NCBI RefSeq assembly: GCF_000426485.1
Contig: NZ_AUFL01000015.1
Coordinates: 1 to 64,000 of the forward strand
DNA from: Indolivaga capnocytophagoides DSM 22835
Lineage (GTDB): Bacteria; Bacteroidota; Bacteroidia; Bacteroidales; Dysgonomonadaceae
DNA length: 64,000 nt
Direction: 5' to 3'
The notes beneath the pieces are model-generated. The model was not told the DNA's origin. It searched no databases and was given only the letters and a program-made list of their open reading frames with translations. The position numbers and the translations under genes are program-made. Below are positions 34,311 through 45,229 of the stretch, in pieces; the stretch's first letter is position 1; each line of letters opens with the position of its first letter.

Positions 34311-35011
34311 TTTCTCATATAATAACTCTTTTCTTCGGCAGAAAGTTTTTCTATCGAATATCTTAACATTGTTCTGGGCATGGATTGATGGTGTTTGTCC
34401 AGAAAACCAATAAGAACCGATTTGTTTTTCTTGCCGGTTTCGCGAAGCATCCACCCGATTGCTTTATGCATCAGATCGTGTTTGTGATAGAGTAATTTTT
34501 CAGAAAGTTTTATAATGTCGGTGAAATCATGTCTTTTGATAAAAGCAAAAGTTGCTATAACCGCAATTCGCTGATCCCACAGGAGACTACTTTCGGCAAG
34601 CTCGTATAGAACCGTGCGGTCTTGCTTGTCTGCCAGATATTCGCCGACAATATCTTTTGCACTGAGGTCTACAAGATCCCAATTATTAATACGGGAAGTG
34701 TGGGACAAATAAAAATCGAAAATTGATTTCCGTTCATTTTCTTTTTTTCGTTTCTTGAATTGTTCCACAAGTATCATCAGTGCGCACATGCGGCATTCAT
34801 GAAAAGAGTTGTTCAATAAGAGCTCTATTTCTTCCGGTGTAATGTCTTTGTTTGCTTTTGCAACTTTTCGTATATCGGGTACAATTATGCCGATAAAAAG
34901 GTCTCTTTCTCCGTATTGCCCCTTTCCTGTTTTGAAAAATGTAGGAAAATATGCTTTCTTCTCAGGGTTCGATAATGATTCCAATTGAGATTGAATAGTC
35001 TGTATTTTCAT
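34304..35011 (-). CDS. AlkD-like DNA alkylation repair protein
   Basis: A 235-residue all-helical HEAT-repeat-like DNA glycosylase of the AlkD/AlkC group, which removes alkylated purines. The start at 35011 (MKIQTIQSQLESLSNP) is preferred over one 33 bp upstream. Motifs include TGKGQYGERDLFIGIIVPDIRK, NNSFHECRMCALMILV, NNWDLVDLSAKDIVGEYL with the conserved Trp-Asp, and LWDQRIAVIATFAFI. GWMLRETGKK is near the C-terminus. It is transcribed alone between repeat copies. Confidence 0.9.
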   Translation of the reverse strand: MKIQTIQSQLESLSNPEKKAYFPTFFKTGKGQYGERDLFIGIIVPDIRKVAKANKDITPEEIELLLNNSFHECRMCALMILVEQFKKRKKENERKSIFDFYLSHTSRINNWDLVDLSAKDIVGEYLADKQDRTVLYELAESSLLWDQRIAVIATFAFIKRHDFTDIIKLSEKLLYHKHDLMHKAIGWMLRETGKKNKSVLIGFLDKHHQSMPRTMLRYSIEKLSAEEKSYYMRKI

Positions 35012-35081
35012 TCTGATGTTGTTTTTTGGAAAAATAAGATACAAGTTACAGAGCTATTCCTTGTAAAGGTAATATCTAGGA

Positions 35082-35122
35082 AGGTCTCTGACCATATATC
35101 TTCAAAAGGTAACAAAGGTAAC
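35082..35122 (+). repeat. AGGTC-type hairpin and GGTAACAAAGGTAAC motif
   Basis: AGGTCTCTGACCA at 35082-35094 is a near-perfect member of the hairpin family. AAAAGGTAACAAAGGTAACA at 35103-35122 belongs to the other spacer motif. Both lie between the AlkD-like and the HTH genes. Confidence 0.45.
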
Positions 35123-35162
35123 AACAAAATCAGTCAACAATTATCAATTACCAAATTTCATT

Positions 35163-35696
35163 TTAACTGCTCTGCTGTTCAGCTGCTTTTTTTTCCGCTG
35201 ATTCCCGCATCCAATTTTGATACTTTCTTTCTCTTTCTTCTTCCCACAATTGGTCTTCGAGTTCTTGCTGTAAAATACGTTCTTTTTCCTTCAGTTCCGA
35301 AAGAATTTTTTTCTCTTTATTGTTGATGTCGTTTTCTTTGGATATTGCAATTTTGAGAGTCTTTTCATCCGGAGAATATTCTTTCACGGTTACGGTCTTT
35401 CCTGACAGATATAATTCACCGTATTCATCCACTGCGTATTTATAACGGGTTGTTGTAACTGTATGTCCTTGTTCTACCCTTTGTTTAAGTATTTGACGTG
35501 CTTTTTGTGCTAATCGTTCGTCTCTTTCCAACCGGGCATTATTGATTATTTCTTCAAAGTCGGGATATTTGATCATCCACTGATAAAATGTTTTGCGGCT
35601 GATGTTATGTATAGAGCATATTTCTCCTAATGTATATTCGTCTTGTTCTATAGCTTCTGCTATCTGTTTTCCTAGTTTTTCTGTGTACTTAGCCAT
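35163..35696 (-). CDS. HTH DNA-binding protein resembling a phage terminase small subunit
   Basis: A 177-residue protein. Residues 1-60 form a homeodomain-like helix-turn-helix (LGEICSIHNISRKTFYQWM) followed by KYPDFEEIINNARLERDERL, the arrangement of phage terminase small subunits. The rest is a long, highly charged coiled coil (about 120-177) rich in Glu, Lys and Gln. No large terminase, portal or capsid gene is nearby, so this is either a domesticated or stranded phage gene, or a host regulator with the same fold. Confidence 0.7.
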   Translation of the reverse strand: MAKYTEKLGKQIAEAIEQDEYTLGEICSIHNISRKTFYQWMIKYPDFEEIINNARLERDERLAQKARQILKQRVEQGHTVTTTRYKYAVDEYGELYLSGKTVTVKEYSPDEKTLKIAISKENDINNKEKKILSELKEKERILQQELEDQLWEEERERKYQNWMRESAEKKAAEQQSS

Positions 35697-36035
35697 AACT
35701 GAATGTGTTTTTTAAGTATAGATAAAAACTGAATATGTTCCTTGTAGGGGTTAATCTCCATTCGACCCGTAGTAGATTGTGTACTCGGGTAAAAAAAATG
35801 TCCCTGCAGGTAACATGTCAATAGGGGCTTTTCCTCTTATTTATTCTCATATCCTTAGGTCATTAATATTTTCTGTTGCTTATTTACTCCATCTTATTAC
35901 TATTTTTGTAAACAAAAACGGGGCATATCACGTTTCTTTCTTTTAAGGGGATAATAAATAGGTCTGATACCTTGACGTCTCAACCAAATTTTATTTAGAA
36001 TTCTGAAAAAGGTCTACGACCTAAAATTATTATGT
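35697..36035. other. Gene-free spacer upstream of tamL with two AGGTC-type hairpins
   Basis: A candidate promoter is TTG (35876-35878), 22-bp spacer, TATTTTTG (35901-35908). AGGTCTGATACCTT begins at 35960, and a perfect AGGTCTACGACCT is at 36010-36022, 13 nt before the tamL start. Nothing else is recognisable. Confidence 0.5.
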
Positions 36036-38324
36036 ATGAAAAAAGTAAGCCTGGGCATATTAGTGCTAATTACTCTTTGGGGATGTAACTCGACCAAACA
36101 TGTTCCGGATGGGAAATATATGTTAAATGATTTCGAGGTTAAATCAGATACAAAAAAGATAGATGTAACCTATCTCGAAGATTTTGTCCGGCAGTTACCG
36201 GCTTCAACAATACGGCTCGGGATATATAATATTGCAGGACGCGATACTACAAAATGGCTCAATAAACAAATACAAAAGCTGGGTCAGGCTCCTGTTATAT
36301 ATAGCGCGCAGCAAACCAAAATATCGGCAGGCCAGATAGCCCAGCAGTTGAGCAACGAAGGGTATCTTCGTGTAGAAGTAGATACAATCCTTGAACCCAA
36401 GGGTAAAAAAATGAATGTAACTTATGATATTAAAAATAATGGGATCTATACCATTAGAAACTATGAATACACAATAGACAACGGAACCATCGCAAAAAGC
36501 CTTGCTCCCGCAAAAAAATATACAAGCATTCAGCCGGGTATCGCATTCAATCAGGATGATATAGAAGCTTCACGAGAGCACTTGACCTCTTATCTCAGAA
36601 ATATAGGATATTACCAGTTTTCAAAAGAATATCTTTTCTTTAAAGCCGATTCTACATTGAATTCGCATCAGGTGGATTTGTTCTTATCGCTCAATCCGTC
36701 CAAAGACAGTACAACGTTCAAACGGTTCAAAATAAGAAACGTGACTGTCCTCAGTGGATACGATCCCACTACAAGAGGTAATAACTACTTGTTTAGCAAT
36801 CCGGATACTGTTCAGTATAAAGACTTGACTATTATACACGGTAAAAATAATTTCCTTCGAAAATCTACATTATACCGCAATACATTTGTTCGTCCCGGAC
36901 GGTTTTATTCTGATATGGGATACACTCGTACGACAGGTGCTTTTAATGGTATAGGAGTGGTAAAGAAAACGGATGTAACTTATACTCCGGTGAGTAATAA
37001 CCCGAATGATAGTATTCAGCTCCTGGATGCTCTTGTTTCGATAGCTCCCGGAAATACCCATTTCTTTCAGACCGAATTGCAGGGAACCAATTCTGCGGGC
37101 GATTTGGGTATTGCTCCGAGTATAACCTACCAGCATCAGAATTTATTCAATGGAGCAGAGATTCTGAAGGTCAAACTAAGGGGTGCATATGAGTTTGTAT
37201 CCAATTCGAGCAGTACGAGCAATACATCCACTCAGAACTATTATGAGTATGGTGTCGATGCATCGCTGTCATTTCCTCAGTTTTTATTTCCGTGGCTCAA
37301 GCACAGTTGGCGTGAAATGCCTTCTGCCAGTACCCAGATTTCAGTAGGAGTAAATAACCAGCACCGAAAAGAGTATACCCGTCAGTTTTTTAATGCGGCT
37401 CTGACTTATCGCTGGATGACTAATAAAAACAGATTCAGCCATGCTCTTAGTTTGTGGGACATCAACTATGTAAGGATGCCATCGGTTGATGAAGAATTCA
37501 GAAAAAACTATATCGAAAACAAAAACAATCCCATTCTTGCCGAAAGTTACAAAGATCAGCTTATCTCGAGCCTGAAGTATGGCATTACTTTTACTAATCT
37601 AAACACCGGATTCAGCCGTAAGGAGCCAAGAAACAAAGTGACCGTAAGAGCTAATATCGATATAAGTGGACTGCTTCCAAGGCTTGTTACCAGTTTTTAC
37701 GATGCACAAAGGGATAGTACGGGTCAGAAAAAAATAATGGGTACAGCTTATGCCGAATACATAAAAGGAGATATAAGCTATTCGCAGACTCATACACTCA
37801 ATAAGAATAATTCGGTGGCATTCCGTATTGGATTGGGTGTAGCCAAACCTTTTGGAAACTCTACTGTATTGCCTTTCGAAGTGAGGTACTTTTCGGGTGG
37901 AGCCAACAGTGTCAGAGGATGGAGTACTCGTGATCTTGGACCCGGATCGTATGTTCCGGACAGTACAATGAGAAACGACTTTGCTAATCAGGTCGGAGAT
38001 ATAAAACTCGACCTCGGGATTGAATACCGGAGCAAAGTTTCGGATTATATCGAACTAGCCGGATTTCTTGATGCAGGAAATGTATGGACTATCAATGATT
38101 ATGAAGGCCAGCCGGGTGGAGAATTCAAATTTTCGAGGTTCTATAAAGAGATAGCTTTGGCATACGGAGCCGGACTTCGTTTTGATTTAGGGTTTCTTCT
38201 TCTCCGTTTCGATTTAGGCGTAAGGGCATACGACCCCGAAGAGCCCGAAAAAAGAAGATGGGTGATAAATAAACCCCGATTCAACCGCATGGCATGGCAT
38301 TTTGCTATCGGTTATCCTTTCTAA
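36036..38324 (+). CDS. tamL: TamL-type Omp85 outer-membrane lipoprotein
   Basis: A 762-residue BamA/TamA-family protein with a lipoprotein signal (LVLITLWGC, Cys16), the hallmark of the Bacteroidota TamL subgroup. After the lipid anchor comes NSTKHVPDGKYMLNDFEV, then POTRA-like domains (about 25-330), and a 16-strand barrel from about 350. The barrel contains the lid-loop motif as VRGWSTRDLGPGSY and ends in the strand FNRMAWHFAIGYPF with a terminal Phe. It is likely to help insert outer-membrane proteins or move lipids with a TamB partner, which is not in this window. Confidence 0.88.
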   Translation: MKKVSLGILVLITLWGCNSTKHVPDGKYMLNDFEVKSDTKKIDVTYLEDFVRQLPASTIRLGIYNIAGRDTTKWLNKQIQKLGQAPVIYSAQQTKISAGQIAQQLSNEGYLRVEVDTILEPKGKKMNVTYDIKNNGIYTIRNYEYTIDNGTIAKSLAPAKKYTSIQPGIAFNQDDIEASREHLTSYLRNIGYYQFSKEYLFFKADSTLNSHQVDLFLSLNPSKDSTTFKRFKIRNVTVLSGYDPTTRGNNYLFSNPDTVQYKDLTIIHGKNNFLRKSTLYRNTFVRPGRFYSDMGYTRTTGAFNGIGVVKKTDVTYTPVSNNPNDSIQLLDALVSIAPGNTHFFQTELQGTNSAGDLGIAPSITYQHQNLFNGAEILKVKLRGAYEFVSNSSSTSNTSTQNYYEYGVDASLSFPQFLFPWLKHSWREMPSASTQISVGVNNQHRKEYTRQFFNAALTYRWMTNKNRFSHALSLWDINYVRMPSVDEEFRKNYIENKNNPILAESYKDQLISSLKYGITFTNLNTGFSRKEPRNKVTVRANIDISGLLPRLVTSFYDAQRDSTGQKKIMGTAYAEYIKGDISYSQTHTLNKNNSVAFRIGLGVAKPFGNSTVLPFEVRYFSGGANSVRGWSTRDLGPGSYVPDSTMRNDFANQVGDIKLDLGIEYRSKVSDYIELAGFLDAGNVWTINDYEGQPGGEFKFSRFYKEIALAYGAGLRFDLGFLLLRFDLGVRAYDPEEPEKRRWVINKPRFNRMAWHFAIGYPF

Positions 38325-38345
38325 AAGTTTTAGACTTAGAATATA

Positions 38346-38381
38346 AACCAAGTCTGCCTCTTCAATGAGGCAGACTTGGTT
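38346..38381 (+). terminator. Terminator of tamL
   Basis: A perfect 15-bp stem: 38346-38360 pairs with 38367-38381 around a 6-nt loop, followed by TTATCTATT. Confidence 0.9.
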
Positions 38382-38490
38382 TTATCTATTCGTTTTCAAT
38401 TTATCGTAGATTTACCTGAATAAAAATAAAAAATGTAAATCTTCACACATTTTTAATACAAAGAATTACATTCGGATGCTGAAAAAGAAG

Positions 38491-38498
38491 TATATTTG
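38491..38498 (+). promoter_or_regulatory. Putative -7 box for guaB
   Basis: TATATTTG fits TAnnTTTG, 31 bp before the guaB start. No TTG at the expected -33 position. Confidence 0.4.
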
Positions 38499-38516
38499 CA
38501 TGCAATAAAAATTTAA

Positions 38517-40004
<1,488 letters not shown>

Positions 40005-40027
40005 GACTGATTTTATATATACATAAC

Positions 40028-40058
40028 AGGGTTGTCCTAGAGAAAATAGGACAACCCT
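40028..40058 (+). terminator. Terminator of guaB
   Basis: AGGGTTGTCCTA (40028-40039) pairs with TAGGACAACCCT (40047-40058), followed by ACTTTTTTC. Confidence 0.88.
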
Positions 40059-40094
40059 ACTTTTTTCTAAAGGAACAAAAAGGGATTAAAACAT

Positions 40095-40478
40095 ATGACA
40101 AAATACATTGTACTGGAAAGATGGGACGAAAGTTATGAAAACCCGATAGCCTTAAAGAAAAGCGATAGAGTGACCATTGACCTGTCTGTGAAAGATTCTG
40201 ATCCCGAATGGATTAATTGGGTCTGGTGCATAGCCGAAAATGGAATGCATGGTTGGGTTCCGACTCAAATACTAAAAATACAAGACCCTTTATCGGACAA
40301 AACACAAATAGCGACTGCTTCGGAAGATTACTCTGCTTACGAACTGTCGGTAAGTGAAGGCGATATAGTGATCGGTTCAAAAATATTAAACGGATGGTTG
40401 TGGTGCCGGAAAGAAAACTCTGATAAAGAAGGCTGGGTTCCTTTGAGAAATGTAAAGACTTTCGCGATGTTACCATAG
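40095..40478 (+). CDS. Protein with two SH3-like domains
   Basis: A 127-residue cytoplasmic protein made of two SH3-like units of about 60 residues. Unit one includes LKKSDRVTIDL, WVWCIAENGMHGWVPTQIL; unit two includes YELSVSEGDIVIG, GWLWCRKENSDKEGWVPLRNV. Each has the ALYDY-like strand, acidic loop, WxW and GWVP pattern. There is no signal peptide, so unlike most bacterial SH3 proteins it probably does not bind the cell wall. The function is unknown. It is convergent with the sigma-factor pair. Confidence 0.78.
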   Translation: MTKYIVLERWDESYENPIALKKSDRVTIDLSVKDSDPEWINWVWCIAENGMHGWVPTQILKIQDPLSDKTQIATASEDYSAYELSVSEGDIVIGSKILNGWLWCRKENSDKEGWVPLRNVKTFAMLP

Positions 40479-40488
40479 AGCCGGATAT

Positions 40489-41103
40489 CTACAGAAAGTT
40501 TTCTTTTTCTAAATTCTCAACATCATCAATCTCTTTGTTCAATTTTTTGAATCGCTCTGATACCGAATACTTAAAGGCATAATATAAGGAACATAAATAC
40601 ACAAGAATTATTAATCCCAAAAATATTAAGGAGTCGGTATTCATTTCTATTTTCTTGAAAAGGAGAAGAAATGCCGAAATGATAGCAAAAGGCATGAAAA
40701 TGTAGCGTATTTGAGTTATTCTTAATTTCAATTTTTCGAGTTCTGCGATTTTCTTTTTCAGAATCAATATTTTATCTGAAAAATTGATTTCACGGATCAA
40801 TAAATAATATTTCACATTTGTTATATAGAATACTACATAACTTATTGTAAACAAAGATAGTCCCACATAAAATCTGTTTCCGTCAGTGAATCGAAAATTA
40901 GCAAAAGCTACGATAAGCAGAAGTATCAAAGGATCGAACAATCTGTATACACTCCAGAATTTCATCCAGTTGATGCGTTTATGAGGTGATTTTATTAATA
41001 GTCTTTTCAATATTTCTTTATTCAGACGGGTATTATGTGCTAATTTCCGGTCGTGCTCTTTCCATATATTTTCTAATGCAGTTAAGTCCATTTCCATTTT
41101 CAA
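40489..41103 (-). CDS. Membrane protein partnered with an ECF sigma factor (possible anti-sigma)
   Basis: A 204-residue protein with an N-terminal cytoplasmic helical part (about 1-45, LENIWKEHDRKLAHNTRLNK), four hydrophobic spans in two pairs (about 50-95 and 130-180), a charged coiled-coil segment between them (LKKKIAELEKLKLRITQIRY), and an acidic tail. Its start overlaps the stop of the sigma-factor gene by 4 bp, a coupled arrangement typical of sigma/anti-sigma pairs. No zinc or FecR motif is seen, so anti-sigma function is inferred from position. Confidence 0.65.
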   Translation of the reverse strand: MKMEMDLTALENIWKEHDRKLAHNTRLNKEILKRLLIKSPHKRINWMKFWSVYRLFDPLILLLIVAFANFRFTDGNRFYVGLSLFTISYVVFYITNVKYYLLIREINFSDKILILKKKIAELEKLKLRITQIRYIFMPFAIISAFLLLFKKIEMNTDSLIFLGLIILVYLCSLYYAFKYSVSERFKKLNKEIDDVENLEKENFL

Positions 41104-41609
41104 TTATTTGAGGTTATTATTTTTTTTAATTTGTCTTTGATTCGTCCTATTCTAGTTCCGACATTTGTCTTTGATATTCCTGTTATTTCGGATATTTCTT
41201 CATGTGAGTTTTTATCGAGGTAAAGCAGTATAATTGCTTTGTCAATCGTGTTCAGATCGTCTATACTCCGATATAGTAAATCAATTTCAGACGAATCTTC
41301 TTGTTCTATTATCAGCCACGAAAAAATATCCTTATCACCTGTTTCATTTAATAAAGAAGCCAATGGGTTGGTTTTCTGTTTTCGTTTATAGTTCATAGAA
41401 GTATTTAAAGCCACGCGATAAACCCAGGTTGAAACTTTTGAATCTTTTCTAAAACTATTATATGACTTCCACATTTGGAGGATGATTTCGGCAATCAAAT
41501 CTTCTCTGTCTTGCCTCAGATTGGTATATGCTTTCGAAATCTTTAGCAGAATAGGCATATTCTTTTCCAGAATATCCATAAATTCATCATTTAAATCTGT
41601 GTTTGTCAT
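41100..41609 (-). CDS. ECF RNA polymerase sigma factor
   Basis: A 169-residue sigma-70-family factor. Region 2 contains ISKAYTNLRQDREDLIAEIILQMWKSYNSF and the DNA-melting segment FRKDSKVSTWVYRVALNTSMNYKR (split here for position, about 45-80). Region 4 is LYLDKNSHEEISEITGIS plus KTNVGTRIGRIKDKLK. A 20-residue linker separates them. It starts an operon with the membrane protein downstream. Its own promoter does not match TAnnTTTG, which would be expected if it is autoregulated. Confidence 0.92.
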   Translation of the reverse strand: MTNTDLNDEFMDILEKNMPILLKISKAYTNLRQDREDLIAEIILQMWKSYNSFRKDSKVSTWVYRVALNTSMNYKRKQKTNPLASLLNETGDKDIFSWLIIEQEDSSEIDLLYRSIDDLNTIDKAIILLYLDKNSHEEISEITGISKTNVGTRIGRIKDKLKKIITSNN

Positions 41610-41903
41610 TTATCATTTTCATTTTTTGTATAGATAGAAAATCTAGCTGCTGATTTACATTAAGTTTGTTAAATATTTATTGTCGTAATTTTTATTGAGA
41701 CCTTAATAATATCGTTTCTATTAGTTTAGTAACACATCTTATATTAAAATCACATCGACAGGGAAATTCAGTTATAAATTTAGCAGACCTTAGAAAATGG
41801 AAAAACAAAAAGGATTCTCTATCTGATACTTCAAAAGCATTCTCTTCCTTTCTCATAAAAATACTATTTTTACATCTTATAAGATTATAAAACAACACAC
41901 TGC

Positions 41904-43448
41904 ATGATTGATAAACAGTCACGACAAACATTCCCAATTTTGGTATTGATAACCGTTGCGTCATTATTTGTGTATTTTGTAATAGTGACAACCCGTACAG
42001 TATATAGCTTTGATGAAAGCTATACTATGGCTCTTATCCGATACTCATTTGTAGATATCTGGCGGATAACGTCTCTGGATGTACATCCCCCTTTGTACTA
42101 TTTTATGTTGAAGAGTTTTACTTTTATCTTTGGTGAAACTCAATTGGCAGCACGTGTATTTTCATGGTTGGCTGTCGTAGGAATATTTCTGTTGGGGCTG
42201 TTTCCGATTCGTCGTTTTTGGGGTGATGGGGTTTGCCTATGCTTTATTCTATTGATGAGTATTCTTCCTGTTATTCAATTTTTGGTTGTTGATATACGTA
42301 TGTACTCTTGGGTGATGTTCTTTATTACAGCAGCATCTCTTTCCGCTTACAGTATATTTATAAAGCCGAAAATGAGCGTATATGCTATTTTAGTTTTTAC
42401 AACTTTATGCGCATCATATATTCAATACTATGGATTTGTCGGTTCGATGGTAATCTTTTTTCTTTTATTTATTGCTTTGTTTTTATCGAATCAGAGACAC
42501 TCGTGGACGCGTTTAATTCCGTTTTTTCTGTTGTTCCTTATTAGTTTTAGTTTTTGGCTGCCTGCCCTCATTACCCAGATCAGGGCTGTGGATATGCACT
42601 TTTGGATAACAAGTATCACGCCCAAAGATATCCTGTTATTTACATATTATACCTTTTCGCCGAAAGAACCGGCACATCCGTATCTAATATTCACCTTACC
42701 CCAGATGGCAGTAGTACTCAGCATCATGCTTATCTTCATAGGATTGATTTTGATTGAGGTCGTAAGGTTATACAAACAAAAAGAATTTCGCGAAACTATA
42801 CTTACAGCTATGTGTTTTGCTTTGGTTTTTGTTCTTACCATTTCTTTTGCTTTGCTGTATTCGTATATCAAATCGCCTGTTATAATTCCCCGATATACTA
42901 CCACGGTTTTGGGGCCCATGCTGATTGCTGTTTCAATAGGAAGTGCGCAGATCTTAAAAAGAGAAAAAGAAAGATATCTCATTTTTATTTTCTTCGGGTT
43001 ATTGACAGTATTGGGGATCACCCGTTTTTTTGCAGAAGATAGGTACAACGAGGAGATATTAAAGGAAGATCGTGAAATGAGGAAGTTCATATCCAATGAA
43101 ACTCAAACAAAAAGAGCCTTTATATCGACTTTAAATGCAGCCGGAACGCTTGGTATGTTTTCTGTTAATTATCCTTCAAATTTATTTTTTGTTTACAGCC
43201 CGAGAAAAAACAGAGGTTCTCTCCGCCCATTCCATTTAATAGAAGTAAACCGTTTGCCCGAAGATTTTGATTTTTTTTATATCCGAAACAGATATTTACC
43301 AACTGATACTGTAGGTCCGAAACAAGACTTATACTTCAGGTCAAAGATAAAGCAGCATTATATTATCACCGATTCGCTGATACAATACGAAAGGAGCATA
43401 TATAAGTTCCGTACTATACACAGAGATAGGGAAAATATATCTGACTGA
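41904..43448 (+). CDS. GT-C membrane glycosyltransferase, GT39/ArnT-like (paralogue B)
   Basis: A 514-residue polytopic enzyme of the same type as the protein at 32643-34115. The first loop carries the acidic pair in SFDESYTMALIRYSF and DVHPPLYYFMLKSF. RMYSWVMFFITAAS and FSPKEPAHPYL follow, then a C-terminal extracytoplasmic domain. The two paralogues keep the same order and the same loop motifs but have clearly separated. The donor is probably a polyprenyl-phosphate sugar. It stands alone between the sigma pair (divergent) and cysS. Confidence 0.85.
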   Translation: MIDKQSRQTFPILVLITVASLFVYFVIVTTRTVYSFDESYTMALIRYSFVDIWRITSLDVHPPLYYFMLKSFTFIFGETQLAARVFSWLAVVGIFLLGLFPIRRFWGDGVCLCFILLMSILPVIQFLVVDIRMYSWVMFFITAASLSAYSIFIKPKMSVYAILVFTTLCASYIQYYGFVGSMVIFFLLFIALFLSNQRHSWTRLIPFFLLFLISFSFWLPALITQIRAVDMHFWITSITPKDILLFTYYTFSPKEPAHPYLIFTLPQMAVVLSIMLIFIGLILIEVVRLYKQKEFRETILTAMCFALVFVLTISFALLYSYIKSPVIIPRYTTTVLGPMLIAVSIGSAQILKREKERYLIFIFFGLLTVLGITRFFAEDRYNEEILKEDREMRKFISNETQTKRAFISTLNAAGTLGMFSVNYPSNLFFVYSPRKNRGSLRPFHLIEVNRLPEDFDFFYIRNRYLPTDTVGPKQDLYFRSKIKQHYIITDSLIQYERSIYKFRTIHRDRENISD

Positions 43449-43498
43449 TATAAATAGACTTTTTTTCAACGGCCGATTCCCATAACTATACATACTTA

Positions 43499-43574
43499 TT
43501 GTTAATCAATAAACATTTATTTATATTTTTGTGTTTCGTTATGCTTGATAAGTCAATAAAAAGGTCTTTGACCT
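43499..43574 (+). promoter_or_regulatory. cysS leader: promoter candidate and AGGTC-type hairpin
   Basis: TTG (43499-43501), 22-bp spacer, TATTTTTG (43524-43531). The perfect hairpin AGGTCTTTGACCT (43562-43574) ends 19 nt before the cysS start. Confidence 0.5.
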
Positions 43575-43593
43575 TAAAAATTCAGATATTCCG

Positions 43594-45066
43594 ATGGAAC
43601 AGAAATTAGTAATTTACAACACCCTTTCGCGCGAAAAAGAAGTTTTCGAACCCATACACGCACCTTCAGTGGGGATGTATGTCTGTGGACCTACCGTTTA
43701 TGGAGACGGACATTTGGGACATGCACGTCCTGCGATCACTTTCGATTTACTGTTTCGTTACCTTACACATATCGGATATAAAGTACGCTATGTAAGGAAT
43801 ATCACTGATGTTGGACACCTTGAAAACGATGCCGACGAAGGAGAAGATAAAATTGCAAAGAAAGCACGCCTTGACCAACTGGAACCGATGGAGGTAGTTC
43901 AATATTACAGCAACCGATATCATAAAGCAATGGATGCGTTGAACGTACTTCCGCCCTCCATTGAGCCTCATGCGTCTGGTCATATTATCGAGCAAATTGA
44001 AACTATTAAAGAAATCCTGAAAAATGGATATGCTTACGAAAGTAATGGTTCTATATACTTCGATGTCGAAAAATATAACAAGTATTATAATTATGGAATC
44101 CTTTCGCACCGTAATATCGAAGAAATGCTGAATACTACTCGAGAACTGGACGGTCAGGAAGAGAAACGGAGTAAGGTAGACTTTGCTCTCTGGAAAAAAG
44201 CATCTCCAGAGCATATTATGAGATGGCCTTCACCTTGGAGTGACGGTTTCCCCGGATGGCATCTGGAGTGTTCTACTATGAGTATGAAATATCTGGGTAA
44301 TGAGTTTGATATTCACGGAGGCGGACTCGACCTGATGTTTCCCCATCACGAGTGTGAAATAGCACAAAATACAGCTGTTGAAAAGCATCAGGTTGTAAAG
44401 TACTGGATGCACAATAATATGATCACCATCGGAGGACAAAAGATGGGTAAATCGCTCGGGAACTTCATCACTTTGGATGAGTTTTTCACAGGCTCACACA
44501 AAATGCTCGAACAAGCCTATTCTCCGATGACTATCCGTTTCTTTATCCTTCAGGCTCATTACAGAAGTACGGTAGATTTTAGTAATGAGGCATTGCAGGC
44601 GTCCGAAAAAGGGTTGACCAGACTATTGGATGCTTATGGCAGAATTAATAAGATACAGGTTGCAGAAATATCTTCAGCAGATGTACCATCTATCAGGCAG
44701 AAGTGCTATGATGCCTTGAATGATGATCTGAACTCGGCAATGGTTATTTCGAATTTATTCGAAACAGCTACTCTTATCAACTCTGCTATCGGAGGTACTG
44801 TATCGTTGACAAAAGAAGATGTTGAGGAAATTAAGGATATATTTGATACCTTCCTTTTCGGAATATTAGGCATTAAAAACGAGTCGGCAAGTAATAGCAG
44901 CGGACAGGAATCTTTTTCTAAAGCGATGGATCTTCTGCTTGAAATCAGGTCGGAAGCAAAAGCGAAGAAAGACTGGTCTACTTCTGATAAGATAAGGGAC
45001 GAACTGACAAAGATCGGATTCGATATAAAAGACGGAAAAGACGGCTCGGAGTGGAAGCTGAAATAA
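43594..45066 (+). CDS. cysS: Cysteinyl-tRNA synthetase
   Basis: Charges tRNA-Cys. The 490-residue class I synthetase has the zinc-binding [10 protein letters not shown] start, the HIGH box as [17 protein letters not shown] with zinc ligands, [18 protein letters not shown], and the KMSKS box as [13 protein letters not shown]. The C-terminal DALR-type helical domain is complete ([15 protein letters not shown]). Confidence 0.98.
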   Translation: MEQKLVIYNTLSREKEVFEPIHAPSVGMYVCGPTVYGDGHLGHARPAITFDLLFRYLTHIGYKVRYVRNITDVGHLENDADEGEDKIAKKARLDQLEPMEVVQYYSNRYHKAMDALNVLPPSIEPHASGHIIEQIETIKEILKNGYAYESNGSIYFDVEKYNKYYNYGILSHRNIEEMLNTTRELDGQEEKRSKVDFALWKKASPEHIMRWPSPWSDGFPGWHLECSTMSMKYLGNEFDIHGGGLDLMFPHHECEIAQNTAVEKHQVVKYWMHNNMITIGGQKMGKSLGNFITLDEFFTGSHKMLEQAYSPMTIRFFILQAHYRSTVDFSNEALQASEKGLTRLLDAYGRINKIQVAEISSADVPSIRQKCYDALNDDLNSAMVISNLFETATLINSAIGGTVSLTKEDVEEIKDIFDTFLFGILGIKNESASNSSGQESFSKAMDLLLEIRSEAKAKKDWSTSDKIRDELTKIGFDIKDGKDGSEWKLK

Positions 45067-45097
45067 AGTAGGAATAAAACTCTTATAAATACAGAAG

Positions 45098-45225
45098 GGG
45101 CTGTGTCAAAAACCTGTCATCCCGTGCTTGACACGGGATCTCCTGAAAAAGTAAGCATAATTATCAGGAGATTGCGAATCAAGTCTGCAATGACATTTGA
45201 GAGAAAGAAACTTTTGACACTCCTT
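45098..45225. mobile_element. MITE-like inverted-repeat element
   Basis: About 125 bp bounded by GTGTCAAAA (45103-45111) and its inverse TTTTGACAC (45212-45220). Inside are an 8-bp hairpin ATCCCGTG/CACGGGAT (45119-45139) and a 9-bp hairpin ATCTCCTGA/TCAGGAGAT (45138-45172). TTATAA lies on both sides (45083-45088 and 45224-45229), not clearly as a target duplication. No transposase. It looks like a small non-autonomous element and is GC-richer than its spacer. Confidence 0.55.
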
Positions 45226-45229
45226 ATAA

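Noticed and set aside
36010-36022. AGGTC hairpin before tamL as an intrinsic terminator
   Set aside because: The stem is only 5 bp, lacks a T run on the plus strand and lies 13 nt before a start codon, so a leader element fits better.
41692-41991. Minus-strand ORF of 99 codons upstream of the sigma-factor gene
   Set aside because: It overlaps the first 88 bases of the plus-strand GT-C gene, lacks domain features and has a random-looking translation.
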